Part shown: in pieces, positions 23,201-34,700 of the stretch | Numbering within the stretch: position 1 is the stretch's first letter | How the letters are laid out: each line of letters opens with the position of its first letter | Source of the DNA: Pomacea canaliculata | Taxonomy: Eukaryota; Mollusca; Gastropoda; Architaenioglossa; Ampullariidae | DNA length: 64,000 nt | Direction: 5' to 3' | Assembly: GCF_003073045.1 (NCBI RefSeq) | Contig: NC_037596.1 | Coordinates: forward strand, 12,211,950 to 12,275,949 | Made by a program: the position numbers and the translations under genes | The notes under the pieces: generated by a model | Seen by the model: only the letters and a program-made list of their open reading frames with translations | Database searches by the model: none | Told to the model about the DNA's origin: nothing

Positions 23201-26200
23201 TCCTTCTATCCATCTCGGCATGGACTTACACCAAAGGTTTACTAAAGGATTGTCTAATTAAGACAATGTTGAGCCGGGTCACATAATTGGGATTAGCAAG
23301 GATCAGCACTATCACCATTTTCCAGATGTTCAATGGGTCCCATCAGGAATTAAGACTGCTTCATGCATCTTTGTTGTTAGTCTTGTATTCCGGGCGAGAT
23401 ATTTCGAGCAGTTTCATTCTTTGACGATATCACGAGGTGTCCACGTCTAGCACCCGTATAGAAAGTTGGGAACTGGAAGAAATTTCTACTGCAGATATTT
23501 GCTGGCCATTTGGTTTTCCCTCAACATGCAAAACTTTCGTTTTTATGCCTAAAATATGAAGAGTTAAAAAATATTGCACAATCAAGAAAGAGACAGAGTT
23601 TACAATAAAACTAACTTACCCAGCTGTTACTTCTGCGCCATCAAATTTCAAGCCGCACCGAAAACACAAAATCATTCAAAAAATATCTTATGGATTTATA
23701 AATAAAACTTCACTTAATATGGTCAGGAGAATTTTTAACTCCGTCGAATCAATGGTGGAAAAAATGCACGGCAAATATATAACATTTATGATGAATATTT
23801 CGATAAATCGAAACGATGATATAAGACACGGTTTATTACTACTAAATCTGTGGCAGGAAAATGAATATATATATATGCACACTCCAAATAACTCATTAGG
23901 CAGATGCGATTATCATTTAACCATGTGGATATTATAGCCTCTACAAGTATAAATAATAGACACAATGTATAACATGAGCATACCTTTCTGGGGTTCTTTG
24001 GTTATTATTTTAATACGAACGACGACGACGGCAATAACTGCGACTAGCAAGACACAACCACACGAGAGGACAATTGTTGTTAGTACACCGACTGATTCGT
24101 CACTCCGGGCTGTAGTCTCAGACACTGATTCTTCATTCTGGGCTGTCGTCTCAGACACTGTAAATTAATTAAGGAAAGATTCTGGAATACATAGTCTATG
24201 TGTCGGTAAGCAAAACTGAAGCCATAAGAGTTTTTATGTTAACAAAGCAATTACGGCTTGGTACTAGATGACTATTGTACAAAGGTCCATAGCAATACTG
24301 CAAGTTTTCCATAGTATGCAGAGTAGTATTTAACATTTTCTAGCAAAGACGTAGACCGATCTATATGGAATAAAATTTACACTGAATCCAAAATGTCGCT
24401 AGATATTCATTTTATAATGAGGAGCAAGATTCTCTTCAGATTATAAGGATTTTTTAGTTTGTATACCAACAATCACCACCTGGACTTCGCCAGATGGACA
24501 TACAGAAAACTAGATGGATGACATCATCATTAATCGACAGTTTAGAAAGAGTCTGCTGGATGCCAGAGTGAGTGCAGGTGGAGATGCAGCCACAGACCCC
24601 ACCTGTATGTGGCAACCATGAAGATAAAGCTAAGGTCTTTGTATAAGTCATCAGACAGACCGCACCACAAATTCAACGTGCAGTTTCTTAGAGACCGTAG
24701 AAAGCAAGAGGAGTTCCTGCAAAGTTAAACACAGGTTTGCGACACTGGAAGGACTCCTGGGAGAAACAGTGGCCAACCACTGGACAAGATTACAAGAAAC
24801 GAGGAAGACTGCCTGCACACACGTTCTGATTCAGAATGAAAAAAAGCACAAGGAATGGCTGACTTTAGGGACCTGGTAAAAGATAGAGGAAAGAAAAGAG
24901 CTGAAGCAGAAGACCAACCAATGTCAAGACCAGCATGAAAAAGAAAAGTTCAAAGCAAATGTACTAGGAGATGAACCGAAAAGTGAAGAAAAACGCAAGA
25001 GGCGACAAGACACATTTTTGCACACATAATGGCAGAAGAGGCAGATGAAGCAGCTGGGCAAAATAACACCCACCAGCCAAGGCAGAAATTATCAAGGCCA
25101 TCAACTCCTTGAATTCTTGCAAGGCAGACACAACAGCAGAGATGCTACACCTTCTGCTGCAGAAAATTTGGGAACAGGAGCAAGCATTCGAGCAGACTGG
25201 AAGCTTGGATATCAGCTAAAACTACACAATCAGGCGACCTGACACAGTGGAGCAACTTCTAGGGGCTTAGACTATTGTCCATTCCTAGCAAGGTGCTGAC
25301 CACAATCATCCTGGAGAGACTTAAGAATGCCCTAGACTACAGACTAAGGCAAGAGCATGCAGGGTTTCGACAAGGTAAATCATGCACAGACCATATCACT
25401 GGAAAGAAATGCCCAGAACCGGGTCTGATGGCGGGGTGTGGTTGCGGCCTTATGCTCCACTGGGGATGAATAGGAACAAGAAGAAGAAAAATACCAACAC
25501 AAGCATAAGCGCAACCAATAAACACTTTTTTGTATTTTCTGTTGTGTTTTTGCTTTAAGGTAACAAAAATTGGTTGAAATACATACTAGAATATTCAGTG
25601 ATGTTCACTGTTGTAATGTCATAACCTATTTCATTGCCAAGAGTTATTTCCCAGATTCCTTGGTAAATGTTTTCTTCCGGATGAAGCGTCAACACCAGAT
25701 TAGGAGGCTCTCCACTCAGGTTGCACTTCACCTTCGGTATGAATGTATCCTGTGACGGAGTCGGTGTTAGGAAACATTCCTTGAATATGGTTGTGTGTGC
25801 CTTTACATGTAAAGTTACTTTCTCGAATTCTGAAGATATAAGTGTGACAGGACCGTCAATAAACCGAGGAGCACCTGCAAACATCAGGCACAAAATTTAT
25901 CCATGAAAAAAACCCAGACTACTAAGCTGGCTTTTAATCAAATAAAACAGATATTTTATTATTGCGTACACATGGAAAAATATAAACGTTTCAAGTAAAG
26001 AGAATGTTTTCTTAAATAGATACAAGTATCTGTTACCTCTTTGGATTAAATAAGAATAATATAAACTTGTCGAATATCTTTGACAATCACCCAACACACG
26101 CACACACATTGACACCACAACCTCATTCCATTTTACACTTTACGTGACTCACACATGCGCGCGCATAAACATAATGTACTTAGAAATGGCAGAGAAAATA

Positions 26201-28691
26201 TTGTTTTTAAATAGAATTGCATGAGACATTATATATAAAGAGAGAATAAAGATTTTAAACGTTTATGTATCTACCACGTAACCTAACTTCTACACATAAA
26301 CTACACAGCGGTCTACTTACATCTCACAAGAAAGGACACCGATCTATTTCTTTCCGACCCGCTTCCTTCACAACGAACTGTCGGCCAGTCGTCTTGACAC
26401 CTGACTGACAGGGAAACCTTCAGATGCTCTTCACCACTCTTAGTTTGCATTGTGTTTTTGTCCACTTTATCAGCAATTTCCATTCCATTTATGTCTAAGA
26501 GTTTGAAGACAACAGGAGGATTTCCTCTCTTAAAAAAGCAGCAGACGTTGACTTCACCCTCCTTAATGAGATGAGTACTGTTCACTTCTTGTCCGTCTAC
26601 GGTCAGATTTGTGACCTTGGATGGGTCTGTACATACGTAAAAGCAAAAATGTGCATGTAAATATATTCACATTCCTTTATTAATACATTTACTTTAGAAA
26701 CTTCAATAATAATTTTATATAATAAAACATATACTATGTCATCTAGAAGAGCCACTGACTTTGATATGTCTCGCCAGTACAGGTCATGCACTGATTACAT
26801 TGCCACCCTACGTATCATCATTGAGTAGTCTATTGAGTGGAAATCCTATCTTTATATAACATTTTTGGATTTTGACAGTGTAGATAGGGGCGTCATCTGG
26901 AACCTGTTGATCCACTATGGCATTCAGCGTAAGCTCATGAACATTCTCTAAGGTTTATACAAAGACTCGTCCTGCCAAGTTATCCACAACGGCAAACTCA
27001 CTGAACCTTTCCTAATGGAGACCCGCGTAAGATAGTGTCATTTTATCACCGACATTCTTCCTGATGATCATAGACTTGATTATGCGCAAGACAACCCAAG
27101 ATAACAACACCGGTATCCAGTGGATTATCACAAAAAAGCTAGATCGAGGCTGCCCTATACCGGGTCCTCTGTCGAGGTGTTCTTGCAGGCCTATGCTCCT
27201 CGAGAAGTAAAACGGAATAAGCTAAACTTGATATATCTGTTAAAATCTCGTCTTTCACAACTATATTACAATTGTAAAGAATATATTAAAACGTAATTTA
27301 TTTAAAATGGTGCATACATCTACACTGAGGATTTGTAATAACTTTATAAAAGCAGCAATATTAATAGTGTATCAGTTTATTACCTTATAAAATTAGAGCT
27401 TTCCGAAACAGTAAAAGAGGTTAAATTTGTAGTAATAGTAAAATTGTTCAGTTCGAAAACGGTATTTTTATATTTATTTCTTTATTTTATTTTTCGATAG
27501 ACCCTTTCTGAGTGTTTATTTAACTTTCAATCCCAACACTTCAGAGAAATATTAAACATGTTGTTTATGCCGTCCGTCAGGTATAAATAAATTTTGCCAG
27601 TGCACCATTAATACTTTCTTTTTCTTCAGAAACGTCAGTTGTATACCTAAGTGTATTTTTTCGTCTGATAAAATTTATAAGCAGGCCTTTGGAGGATTTG
27701 TTTTCCATGTCTTCCTTATAGGTATGAACATGTCACAGTCATGCAGATTACCAATGAGAGCGTAACTTCTGTAGGCTTCATTTTTTAAAAAGTAATTTGC
27801 ATAATGTTTGTTTTCTGTTATTCGTGTTACTGCTGTAGCAGAAGTGCATTAACATCTAGCTTTCAACAACAACGAGCAATAATACAACGCTAGAGATGCT
27901 ATGCTTGCAAATCTGATCACTTACATTTTACATCAATGGGTATCAGCACTGTCTGTCTGTGTAGAGTTTTACTCTCAATGTAGAGATATATAGCAGTGAT
28001 GGACCGAGTGAACAGCTGTGAAATCTTCATCTCCCAGGTCATCATGGAGCTGGTGAAGTAGCGACGCTCTGGTACACACAGTGTGTCTCCAACATCACCA
28101 TATTTCACAGTGAAGTTCCGAGACTGCTCTAGCCTTATAAATTTGCACAGAAGTGATCTGGTGTTACTTTGGCACACGTCAACATAGAAATGTGATTTCT
28201 CTGTAGATACTGAGTTTTCACTAACATTAAGAAGATAAGTAATATTTAAAAAACTGCCTTCCTTTTGAAATAATGTCTCTGCGACGTTCAGCTTTTCACC
28301 TGAAAACATAATACAGACCAAATCGTGTTTACAAACATATACTAACTACTTTTTACTGATATGTATGTGTGTGATTACTAGGAAAAAGAACAAGGTGTAG
28401 TCTTCTACAAACTCTTATTACAAATGTCAATAGAAAAAAATCTTTTATCTTTTGGTTAACCATTATTATCGTTTGAATATAACTTTTTATTGTTAATAAA
28501 GTAAATGTTTATAACATATATATATATGTGTAAACTGCTATGCGAAGATGTGCGCACCATACAGCAAGTCATTTTTAGTACGAAAAGTTGTGTTACTTAC
28601 CTGTGTTACAAGAAGGAAACACTTGCTTGTTTAAACTAAATATTATTAGAAAAGAGAAACACGGGAAAGCTGCCTCCATGGTGACACACAT
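20075..28691 (-). CDS. Gene G1: IgSF receptor with ITIM/ITSM tail
   Basis: Ten exons, in gene order: 28691-28601, 28299-27925, 26626-26321, 25874-25587, 24157-23984, 22896-22858, 22667-22479, 22251-22174, 20714-20659, 20236-20075. Phases match at every junction and the total is exactly 586 codons. Residues 1-30 form a signal peptide. Residues 31-155 are a Cys-containing ectodomain, 156-257 an Ig domain, and 258-353 a second Ig-like domain. Residues 377-400 are the membrane span and 401-585 the tail. The tail has an ITIM around Y546 (LIYGDL), an ITSM around Y569 (TEYATI) and VYEI at Y520. In vertebrate receptors ITIM/ITSM pairs recruit SH2 phosphatases; an inhibitory immune-type role here is inferred. 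It faces gene B head to head and gene A tail to tail. Exon 7 is the weakest link (AAG acceptor). A second ATG at 28679 is also possible as start. Confidence 0.75.
20659..20714 (-). CDS. G1 exon 9: VYEI tyrosine motif
   Basis: A 56-nt exon between TTTTACAG and ATG|GTAAGC. It enters in phase 1 and leaves in phase 0. It encodes DRTTPVYEIDNTTETTESM, an acidic Thr-rich stretch with a single Tyr in VYEI, which resembles an SH2 docking site. It is the only G1 exon that changes phase, and it joins the phase-0 ITIM/ITSM exon. Confidence 0.65.
22174..22667 (-). CDS. G1 exons 7 and 8: proline-rich and triple-tyrosine tail
   Basis: Exon 7 (22667-22479) has an atypical AAAG acceptor and a C|GTGAGC donor. 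It encodes a Pro/Arg-rich piece starting MIVNDMYGTTGG and containing TASRAPARPPRAQ; its GC content is higher than its surroundings. Exon 8 (22251-22174) encodes YDHETYGQTYLTSADV and a Lys/Gln-rich end. Three tyrosines fall within ten residues. Both exons enter and leave in phase 1. Exon 7 could instead be read on into the intron, so its 3' border is less certain. Confidence 0.5.
22858..22896 (-). CDS. G1 exon 6: tail mini-exon
   Basis: A 39-nt exon between CCTACAG and CAA|GTAAGT, phase 1 to phase 1, encoding DERRQSNDTTEGA. It is symmetrical, so it can be skipped without shifting frame. It lies directly after the membrane exon in the chain. Confidence 0.55.
22920..23640. other. G1 intron with degraded repeat-like sequence
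   Basis: The stretch at about 23060-23480 is less AT-rich than its flanks and has broken frames on both strands. It looks like an old transposon remnant that I cannot classify. A possible mini-exon near 23611-23640 (minus, CAG...GTAAGT) does not keep phase, and I left it out. Confidence 0.3.
23984..24157 (-). CDS. G1 exon 5: stalk and transmembrane exon
   Basis: The exon follows AATTTACAG and ends CAGAAAG|GTATGC; phase 1 to phase 1. The stalk is a near-perfect tandem duplication (SETTAQNEESV then SETTARSDESV), rich in Ser, Thr and Glu. It is followed by a strong hydrophobic span (TIVLSCGCVLLVAVIAVVVV) with two Cys near its outer half. A basic stop-transfer sequence, RIKIITKEPQK, comes next. 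This makes G1 a type I membrane protein. Confidence 0.75.
24470..25500 (+). mobile_element. Degenerate LINE in G1 intron 4 (linker and RT start)
   Basis: On the plus strand, broken frames lead to a recognisable RT segment at about 25275-25400: SIPSKVLTTIILERL and LRQEHAGFRQGKSCTDHI. This matches the fingers region of gastropod non-LTR reverse transcriptases. It then breaks into a 3'-tail-like run (CCTTATGCTCCACTGGGGAT) ending AGAAGAAGAA. It lies antisense to G1, between exons 5 and 4. It is not functional. Confidence 0.7.
25587..25874 (-). CDS. G1 exon 4: second Ig-like domain
   Basis: A 288-nt exon (same length as in G2) between TTTGCAG and TCTA|GTATGT, phase 1 to 1. It contains PRFIDGPVTL, two cysteines (KECFLTP and KVKCNLSG), and an Ig-like end (IWEITLGNEIGYDITTVNI) typical of strands E to G. 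The usual F-strand Cys is replaced within this end, as in G2. It is predicted to be the membrane-proximal ectodomain. Confidence 0.75.
26321..26626 (-). CDS. G1 exon 3: Ig domain
   Basis: A 306-nt symmetrical phase-1 exon. It reads as a classic single-exon Ig domain: LTVDGQEV, B-strand Cys in VNVCCFFKRGNPPV, a second Cys in SVRCQDDWP, and F-strand Cys in TVRCEGSGSERN. It ends SFLVRC. The WPTxxCEG and VSFLVRC blocks are shared with G2 (52247-51939). Such exons are common in gastropod IgSF receptor families, in my recollection. The NST and RNRS sites allow N-glycosylation. Confidence 0.85.
26778..27230 (+). mobile_element. Degenerate LINE RT segment in G1 intron 2
   Basis: The plus strand carries RT palm-region sequence broken by stops: SCTDYIATLRIIIE, then FLDFDSVDRGVIWNLL, IHYGIQRKLMNIL and YKDSSCQVIHNGKLTEPF. 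It ends in the shared tail near 27170-27230 (GGCCTATGCTCCTCGAGAAG). It begins at the same protein motif (SCTD) where the fragment at 24.5-25.5 kb stops, but the two overlap by about seven codons. Confidence 0.75.
27925..28299 (-). CDS. G1 exon 2: N-terminal ectodomain
   Basis: A 375-nt exon, phase 1 to 1, between GTTTTCAG and AAAT|GTAAGT. It holds four cysteines (DVCQSN, LLCKF, DTLCVPERR, DVKC near the end of the frame), many NxS/T sites and alternating hydrophobic strands such as SFLNITYLLNVS. The layout suggests a divergent Ig-like fold. The G2 copy (53453-53073) keeps GSFLNI, VCQ, LLC and ERRY. It is the likely ligand-binding domain. Confidence 0.75.
28601..28691 (-). CDS. G1 exon 1: signal peptide
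   Basis: The exon starts MCVTMEAAFPCFSFLIIF and ends at ACAG|GTAAGT in phase 1. It is a short N-terminus with a hydrophobic core followed by a Cys, typical of secretory signal peptides. Two in-frame ATGs (28691 and 28679) are possible starts; the second aligns with METFF in G2. A TATA-like run (GATATAAGTAG, minus) sits near 28765-28780. Confidence 0.75.
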
Positions 28692-28699
28692 CAGGCGGC

Positions 28700-30740
28700 T
28701 GTGATGACAACTGTGTGAGTGCGATGTCTACATCAAGTGGAGCTGAAGGTTGAGCACATCCTGTACTACTTATATCTTATACACACTCCAAGCTTTCGTC
28801 TTCCTTGTACAGTTTAGTACAGTCATAGCTTCTATGTTCTGTGATAAAAGACAGTGTGTCTTTTTTTTTGATAACTTAAAGCACAGTGTTTTAGTATAAC
28901 GCTTTTTGAATGGAGCGGAATCAATTAAATATGCTCTAGCAGAAATTTTTATTATAGTTACTCATTTTATTGCCAGTTTATAGAAATTAGTGCATCAATT
29001 TTTGTTTGTTAAATATCAGAATGAAAAGATTGATAGCGTTTCATGGTATAAATCACACATCTCTCCGTTTTTAATGTTTAGTTTTCGCTTATTATAGAGT
29101 TCAAATTATTTTTTTCTTCAAAATTTATAAATCCTTTTAAGTATAAAGCCATTATTGTTTACCTGAACTATTATTGAATTCGTTGCAACTAGTATACGGA
29201 CTGAAAATATCGAAGCCGTTTTTGTTAAATAAAACCTTAATAGAGAGGATTGATTTTATTTTTCAAACTTTGTTTAAGTGGTATGTCTGCCTCTTTTTCT
29301 TAAACCCATTTGAGGCTCTTTGATTACTAGAAAAAATGTTTTTCAAAATAAATGGTTTCTTAGAAAAGTTACAAAACTAGTTATAATCGTTTTTTGAGAG
29401 TTCCGTTAGTATTAGAGCAAAGATTAAACTATACAACGGGCATCTTATTTTTCAAATGCTTATATTTTACCTATTCAGAACTGAAAAAGCACGTTTTTGT
29501 CTGGCATTAAACGAATTTTTAAAACAATTTTTATTGTTTATGAGTTATGTGTATGCTTTTGCAAAAAGAGACAAAATATTTAATATGTGAGCACATACGC
29601 TGCTCCCTGCCACGCATCACACACGCTCACACAAACGCACTTTAATTATTCATTGATCGGAAATTCCCGTACCACGAATGTATCTATTAATAGTGTGGAG
29701 TTCTCACAGTGTAGAGACGACCTAAGCCTCATTTCCTCCCGAGCTCGCAGCCATCGAGTGGTTTTGCAAACATAGTATGTACAGATAGTTTTATATTTAC
29801 TGGCTTGTGAATACTACTATATCTATCGTGTTTTTAATCAACACCTTAAAACTGTCATGAATTCGTGATCACAGAATCACATTCTTTTGGGTATAATGCC
29901 TGCAGTCTACAATATTAATCTCATATCGGATATACTGCGGTATTACAACTCGTTATCACTGTGAACCATCCCATATTGAAAGTTCAACCTGAATGGCTTG
30001 CGAGAGAGAGAGAATGAGCGACAATTCTGATTATTTGCACCGTGCAAGTCTGCATTTCTCGTGCTAAAGCAGCAATTTTCTTAAAATCCCGAAACAAATG
30101 CAGTCAGCGTCCGAATAATCCAAACTATCGCTCATTCTCTCCCTTCTGTGTTGACTGCTGGCAACCTTGACAATGGTGTACAAACGTGACGTAGTACATT
30201 GTTAGCAGCACTCGTTAATTGCAGGTGCGAATCGTAGCGGATAATTAATTAACGGATGTGTTTTGGAGACCGTAATTTACAGGTTAGTTTTTTATTGCCT
30301 TTGTTTATCTATATCTGAAAAAAACACAACCCATTTAGGGTTTGTCTTTAATCTCTTAATGTCATGACAAGTGTTTAACGTATGAGTACACCACCCCTCG
30401 CCTTTCTCAAAACCCGCTGATAGAAGGTATCCCAAACAATCATCTCTTCCTGTCCACGTTTCTCGTCGCAAGAACTATATTTCCTCACATATACCTAATG
30501 AATTATAATTTAAATAATTGAATTATAATTACATTTAGTAAGATCCTCTTTACCCCTGTATTGAGCAAGGTAATCATGTCATATGACAGCACATTTTCCT
30601 AATACATATATAGACGAACCAGAGATAGCCCTAAACTTGCCATTAAGCAGATATGTAGCATTAGAAATAAACTTTGGTGTACACTCAAACGGATTTACAG
30701 GAACGTCTGTTAACAGTTCTTTGATTTGAATGTTTTACAG
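28700..30740. promoter_or_regulatory. Head-to-head intergenic region between G1 and B
   Basis: About 2 kb between divergently transcribed receptor genes, so it should hold the G1 promoter and perhaps that of B. It is AT-rich. An imperfect inverted repeat of roughly 30-bp arms lies at 30004-30143 (GAGAATGAGCGAC... and its complement ending CGCTCATTCTCTC) and could be a small MITE or a hairpin. A possible noncoding first exon of B ends near 30281 (TTTACAG|GTTAGT). I found no signal-peptide exon for B here. Confidence 0.4.
30004..30143. repeat. Imperfect inverted repeat (hairpin or MITE)
   Basis: The left arm, GAGAGAATGAGCGACAATTC, pairs with a right arm that reads GAGAGAATGAGCGATAGTTT on the other strand. 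The arms extend to about 30 bases with some mismatches, around a roughly 80-base centre. No clear target duplication is seen. Confidence 0.7.
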
Positions 30741-31799
30741 ATATTTCAGAAATGAGTGGCAAATCGACTCTGAAATTTCTAATTCCCGAGAGTTCATGCC
30801 AGCGAGACTTTTCAGTCTTCGCTGTGTATGCTGATGGAACAAAAGGTAATTACTGAAACCACCAAATATCTGTTTGTATTTCTATCTTTGCATCGAGTTG
30901 TCTCTTCTTGGACCCTGTCTGCATTTTATTGACTTAAAATTGAAAAAACAAACAAACATTGAGAACTTCCTTTTCTCTGAAAGTATTTTTAATGTTTATA
31001 TCTTGCCGTGTAATTTTGTTCTTCATGCTGCACTGTGTGTTTAATTCGATTAATTAGCGATTTGAGTGTGCTTATAACAGGGAAGTTGTGTTGCAGTATG
31101 TTAGATATAACATGTGAACATGTGTAGAAAGACAGAGCAGTGCGTAACATAGACTTAACATGTGTAGACAGACACTGAGTAGCGTGTTATATAGACAGCA
31201 TATAGACAGACACGGAGCAGTGTGTTACGCAGACTTAACATGTGTAGACATACACAGAGTAGTGTGTTAGACTTAACATGTGCTACATTTACAGAGCAGC
31301 ATAACCGAGTACATGTAACGGTCGCAAGCTGTAGCTTAGGGGAAGTAACAACGAATAATCATTCTACTATAGACTGCAGTAGTCTCCCATTTATCATGCC
31401 CTTGTTTTTCTACATTTCTTTTCGTTCAAAATCTATTGAAGCATATGAAATAACTGAAATTTAAAATTCAATTAGATTTGCTTATGAAACTGCTCTTTTT
31501 CGCCAACATTACCTTTTTTTTTTACAAAACATTCAAATAATTTTGCATATTCTAACGAGCTCTAAAGTAAGGACATTCGTTTTTTGTAATATGTTATGTA
31601 GACAAAGTTCTCCGTTGTGACTGGTTTGACAAGTACCTCTGTGACAATGCTCCGGGATATACCCATACAATTGAAAACGACACCGCTCTAATCACAGTGC
31701 CACGTGACTTGAAAAAGGAACCTGAAGTTTTTATCTGTGAACCTTATTTTCAACTTACCAACTTCACCAAAAGGTGCTTTTGCAAAATGCATGTACCAG
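30741..31799 (+). CDS. Gene B ectodomain exons
   Basis: Exon 30741-30845 (after GTTTTACAG) encodes MSGKSTLKFLIPESSCQ and FSVFAVYADGTK. Exon 31602-31799 (after ATGTAG) encodes a Cys-rich module with VLRCDWFDKYLCDN, TALITVPRD, EVFICEPYF and KRCFCKMHVP. Both are phase 1 to 1 and splice in frame. The two together look like one Ig-like domain split by an intron. Incoming phase 1 means that at least one more coding exon lies upstream, unless the ATG at 30752 is the start, which would leave no signal peptide. Confidence 0.6.
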
Positions 31800-34700
31800 G
31801 TAAGGCTGTAAAAGTAATCTTACTGATTACAACTGTTAATTAACTCCTTGTGTGATTAGTGTAATTGAGTTATGAATGTCACTAATACAACACAATACAC
31901 AACTTTTAATATTAATGTTAGAGCTACGTAATTAAAAAATTATTTTAACAGGTTTTAAAGGTGCCACACAAAACATAAATAATATACAAAATGTTTTATG
32001 CTAAAGTTTTGGTGCATGTTCGTCCGATTTGGTGTCTGCTGACATATATATATATAGTATTTCAAAGCAACAGAAAAACTTTTCACTTGCATAAACAAAA
32101 AGGGAAATACTGTTAAAATTTAAGCTGCATGCTGGTTGGCGTTTGGTAACACATCAGAAGGTGAAAAGGCAATAAATATTTGAAATATTTTGTATTTTCC
32201 TAGTCAGGTTATATTGTGCCAAAATATTGTAATACATATCCTAACATTACATAATAATTATATTATTTCACGCTATATTTTCTTCGGTAGTTCAACTTTG
32301 CTGTTTTAACTTCATCATTAACAATTGTAATGATATCGAAATATTAGCCGGCAAAACATTTTAGTTAAGGAGGGTTTGCTTTCGTTAGACACTAAACAGC
32401 TGCTCTGATGTACTATCTTTGTTGTTAAAACTGATTTAGAATTTACAATTTACAATTTTAATACATATTACTTCAGATTCTTTGATCTTCGTAGTACTAG
32501 ATGTGCTTGAAGTGCATGAATTTAATTCCGTTTGCTGTACTGCTATGCAATTACCACTACAAGCAGTTATAACTACGATTCAATTTTTTAAGGTAAGGAT
32601 TTAACGGTAGGCAGTTAGTTAGGCCCTTCGCCCCTCCTGGTGCATAGGCCATCGAAGACAGTCCTCCAACGCCTCTTGTCTTGGGCTACCGTCACCAGTT
32701 GCTCCCATCCGAGTCCGGTGAGCTTGGTGTCGGCGGCGAGGTCTCGTCTCCAGGTGTTTCTCGGCCTTCCTCGCTTTCTCTTTCCCTGAAGGTTCCATGT
32801 CAGCGACTGTCTCTTGACGATGGATGCTGTTTTCCGTAGAGTGTGCCCTAGCCAACCCCATCGTCTCCGCAGTATTTCTTCCTCCACAGGCTGCTGTTTT
32901 GTTCTCTGCACGTTCCACGTGCCCATGGAAAGTGCTTTCCTGGTCGATAGAAGGGTGGTCGGTGTTGTAGCTTCCGAAGATCGGCTTTCACCGCAGCACG
33001 TGATATTCCCTCTAGATCAGTGATGCCCAACCTTTTTCGGCCTGCGGGCCATATCCATTTCGGACAGCCGTGTCGCGGGCCACTTCACCGCAAAAATACA
33101 AAAAAGGAAAAAAAAAAGTAGAGCAGATACCATTTTTTATTAGAAACAAGTTGTAATTACCATTAATTATGGAGTAATTAGTGGGATATTTGAAGTTGTT
33201 TACCCGAAACCAACTTCTGAATGTCCGGCTGCATAGTAGAGACACCAAGTCGGAGCACTGAATCGAAATGTTCGTCCATCGAAAAAAAGATTGGGAAACG
33301 CCCCCTACGTAGAGATAAATACTTCTTCTTCCCTTTTTTCGTTTTTTTTATTACTAACATGCCGATTTCCTGCACTGTGGGCAGAAGTTTCGCGGGCCGG
33401 ATGGCACCGCGTCGCGGGCCGGATATGGCCCGCGGGCCGTAGGTTGGGCATCCCTGCTCTAGATGAAGGCCCTTCCTCTTCCAGGACTGTTGGCAATTGT
33501 TTTACTGTTTTCGATTTTTTGGTAGCAAGGGTTTGTTTGACGGGGTTGGGGTGCTAGCCCCACGCCCAACCCTCCTCCTTTTTCAGCGGGCCTTGGGACC
33601 GTCCTTGGCGGAGTTGGTAGGCAGTAACATCAATATTTTATTGCAAAGCACAACCAGTATTATTATAATTTTTATTTTCATCTTTTACTTACTCTTTATG
33701 GCAGTGGTTCTCAAAGTGTAGTCCGCGGCCATAAGTCAGGTGGTCCGCGGCTGACAGTCCTCATATGTCAGCAAAGTGATTATTAAAGTGATGCATTCCT
33801 CGCATTAACATTTTAATTACAAAGAACGAGGTATACGTAGTTTTATGTCAACTTATTACTATACTACTTCTACAAAAGGACATTTAGTTCTGAATTAAAA
33901 TGAAACAAACGCGGCAATTTAAATTTGAAATTCATATTACAGACTGATTTTTAGGCCTTGGTGGTCCGCCATAGCTTTTACTTAAGTAAAGTGGTCCGCG
34001 GTCCGAAAAACTTTGAGAACCACTGCTTTATGGAATGAACAATAATGATACCATATATAAAGTGCGTTCTCTTAAAACCCTCAGAGCTTTTTTTAGTTCT
34101 ATATTTGGTAGATAACTGCGGACCACAAAAATAAAAAAAAAGTATAATAAAGGTATAATGGATGACTATGACCAGTGTCGTCGGCTAGATTAGCAAAGTA
34201 TTTAAACAAAAGTATTTAGAGGTCTGCACAAGGACATTGAAAACTCTGATGAATGATACTTTTTTTATACTAATTGGAAACTAGCGTTGAGTTTTCTGTT
34301 TCCAAAATTTTACAAAATGTCTTTCGAGGATAGGTGACATTGGTAAAAAAATTGTGGTTTTTTTTCCTGTTGTTCTTTATGTCACAGATAGTATATGCAA
34401 ACATAAGAATTGTTACGTCTGTTAATGTACGCACCAAATAAACAAAATCAACTTTTTATAGTGCAAGACATCATAATCATTATTTCTTTTCTTAATAGAA
34501 AACTACAGAAAAATATTTGAGATATTTCAAATTGAGACAAATACGTTTAAGTAAAGCCGCATAAATATCTAGCGCTGAAGAGAGAACATATATATTTCAG
34601 AGAATATATTTCAGTATTAATGTTACTGAGGTACAAATTGCATTTCACTTATAAATGACAGCAATCTGGGATTCAAATTAAGTTTAATTTAACATTTTTT

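Noticed and set aside
23611..23640. Mini-exon candidate in G1 (CAG acceptor and GTAAGT donor on the minus strand)
   Set aside because: Its 13 nt would shift the phase between exons 5 and 6, which otherwise join cleanly.
33221..33557. Overlapping plus-strand open frames of 73-88 codons
   Set aside because: They run across a hAT-like element and into LINE sequence, so they are accidental frames.
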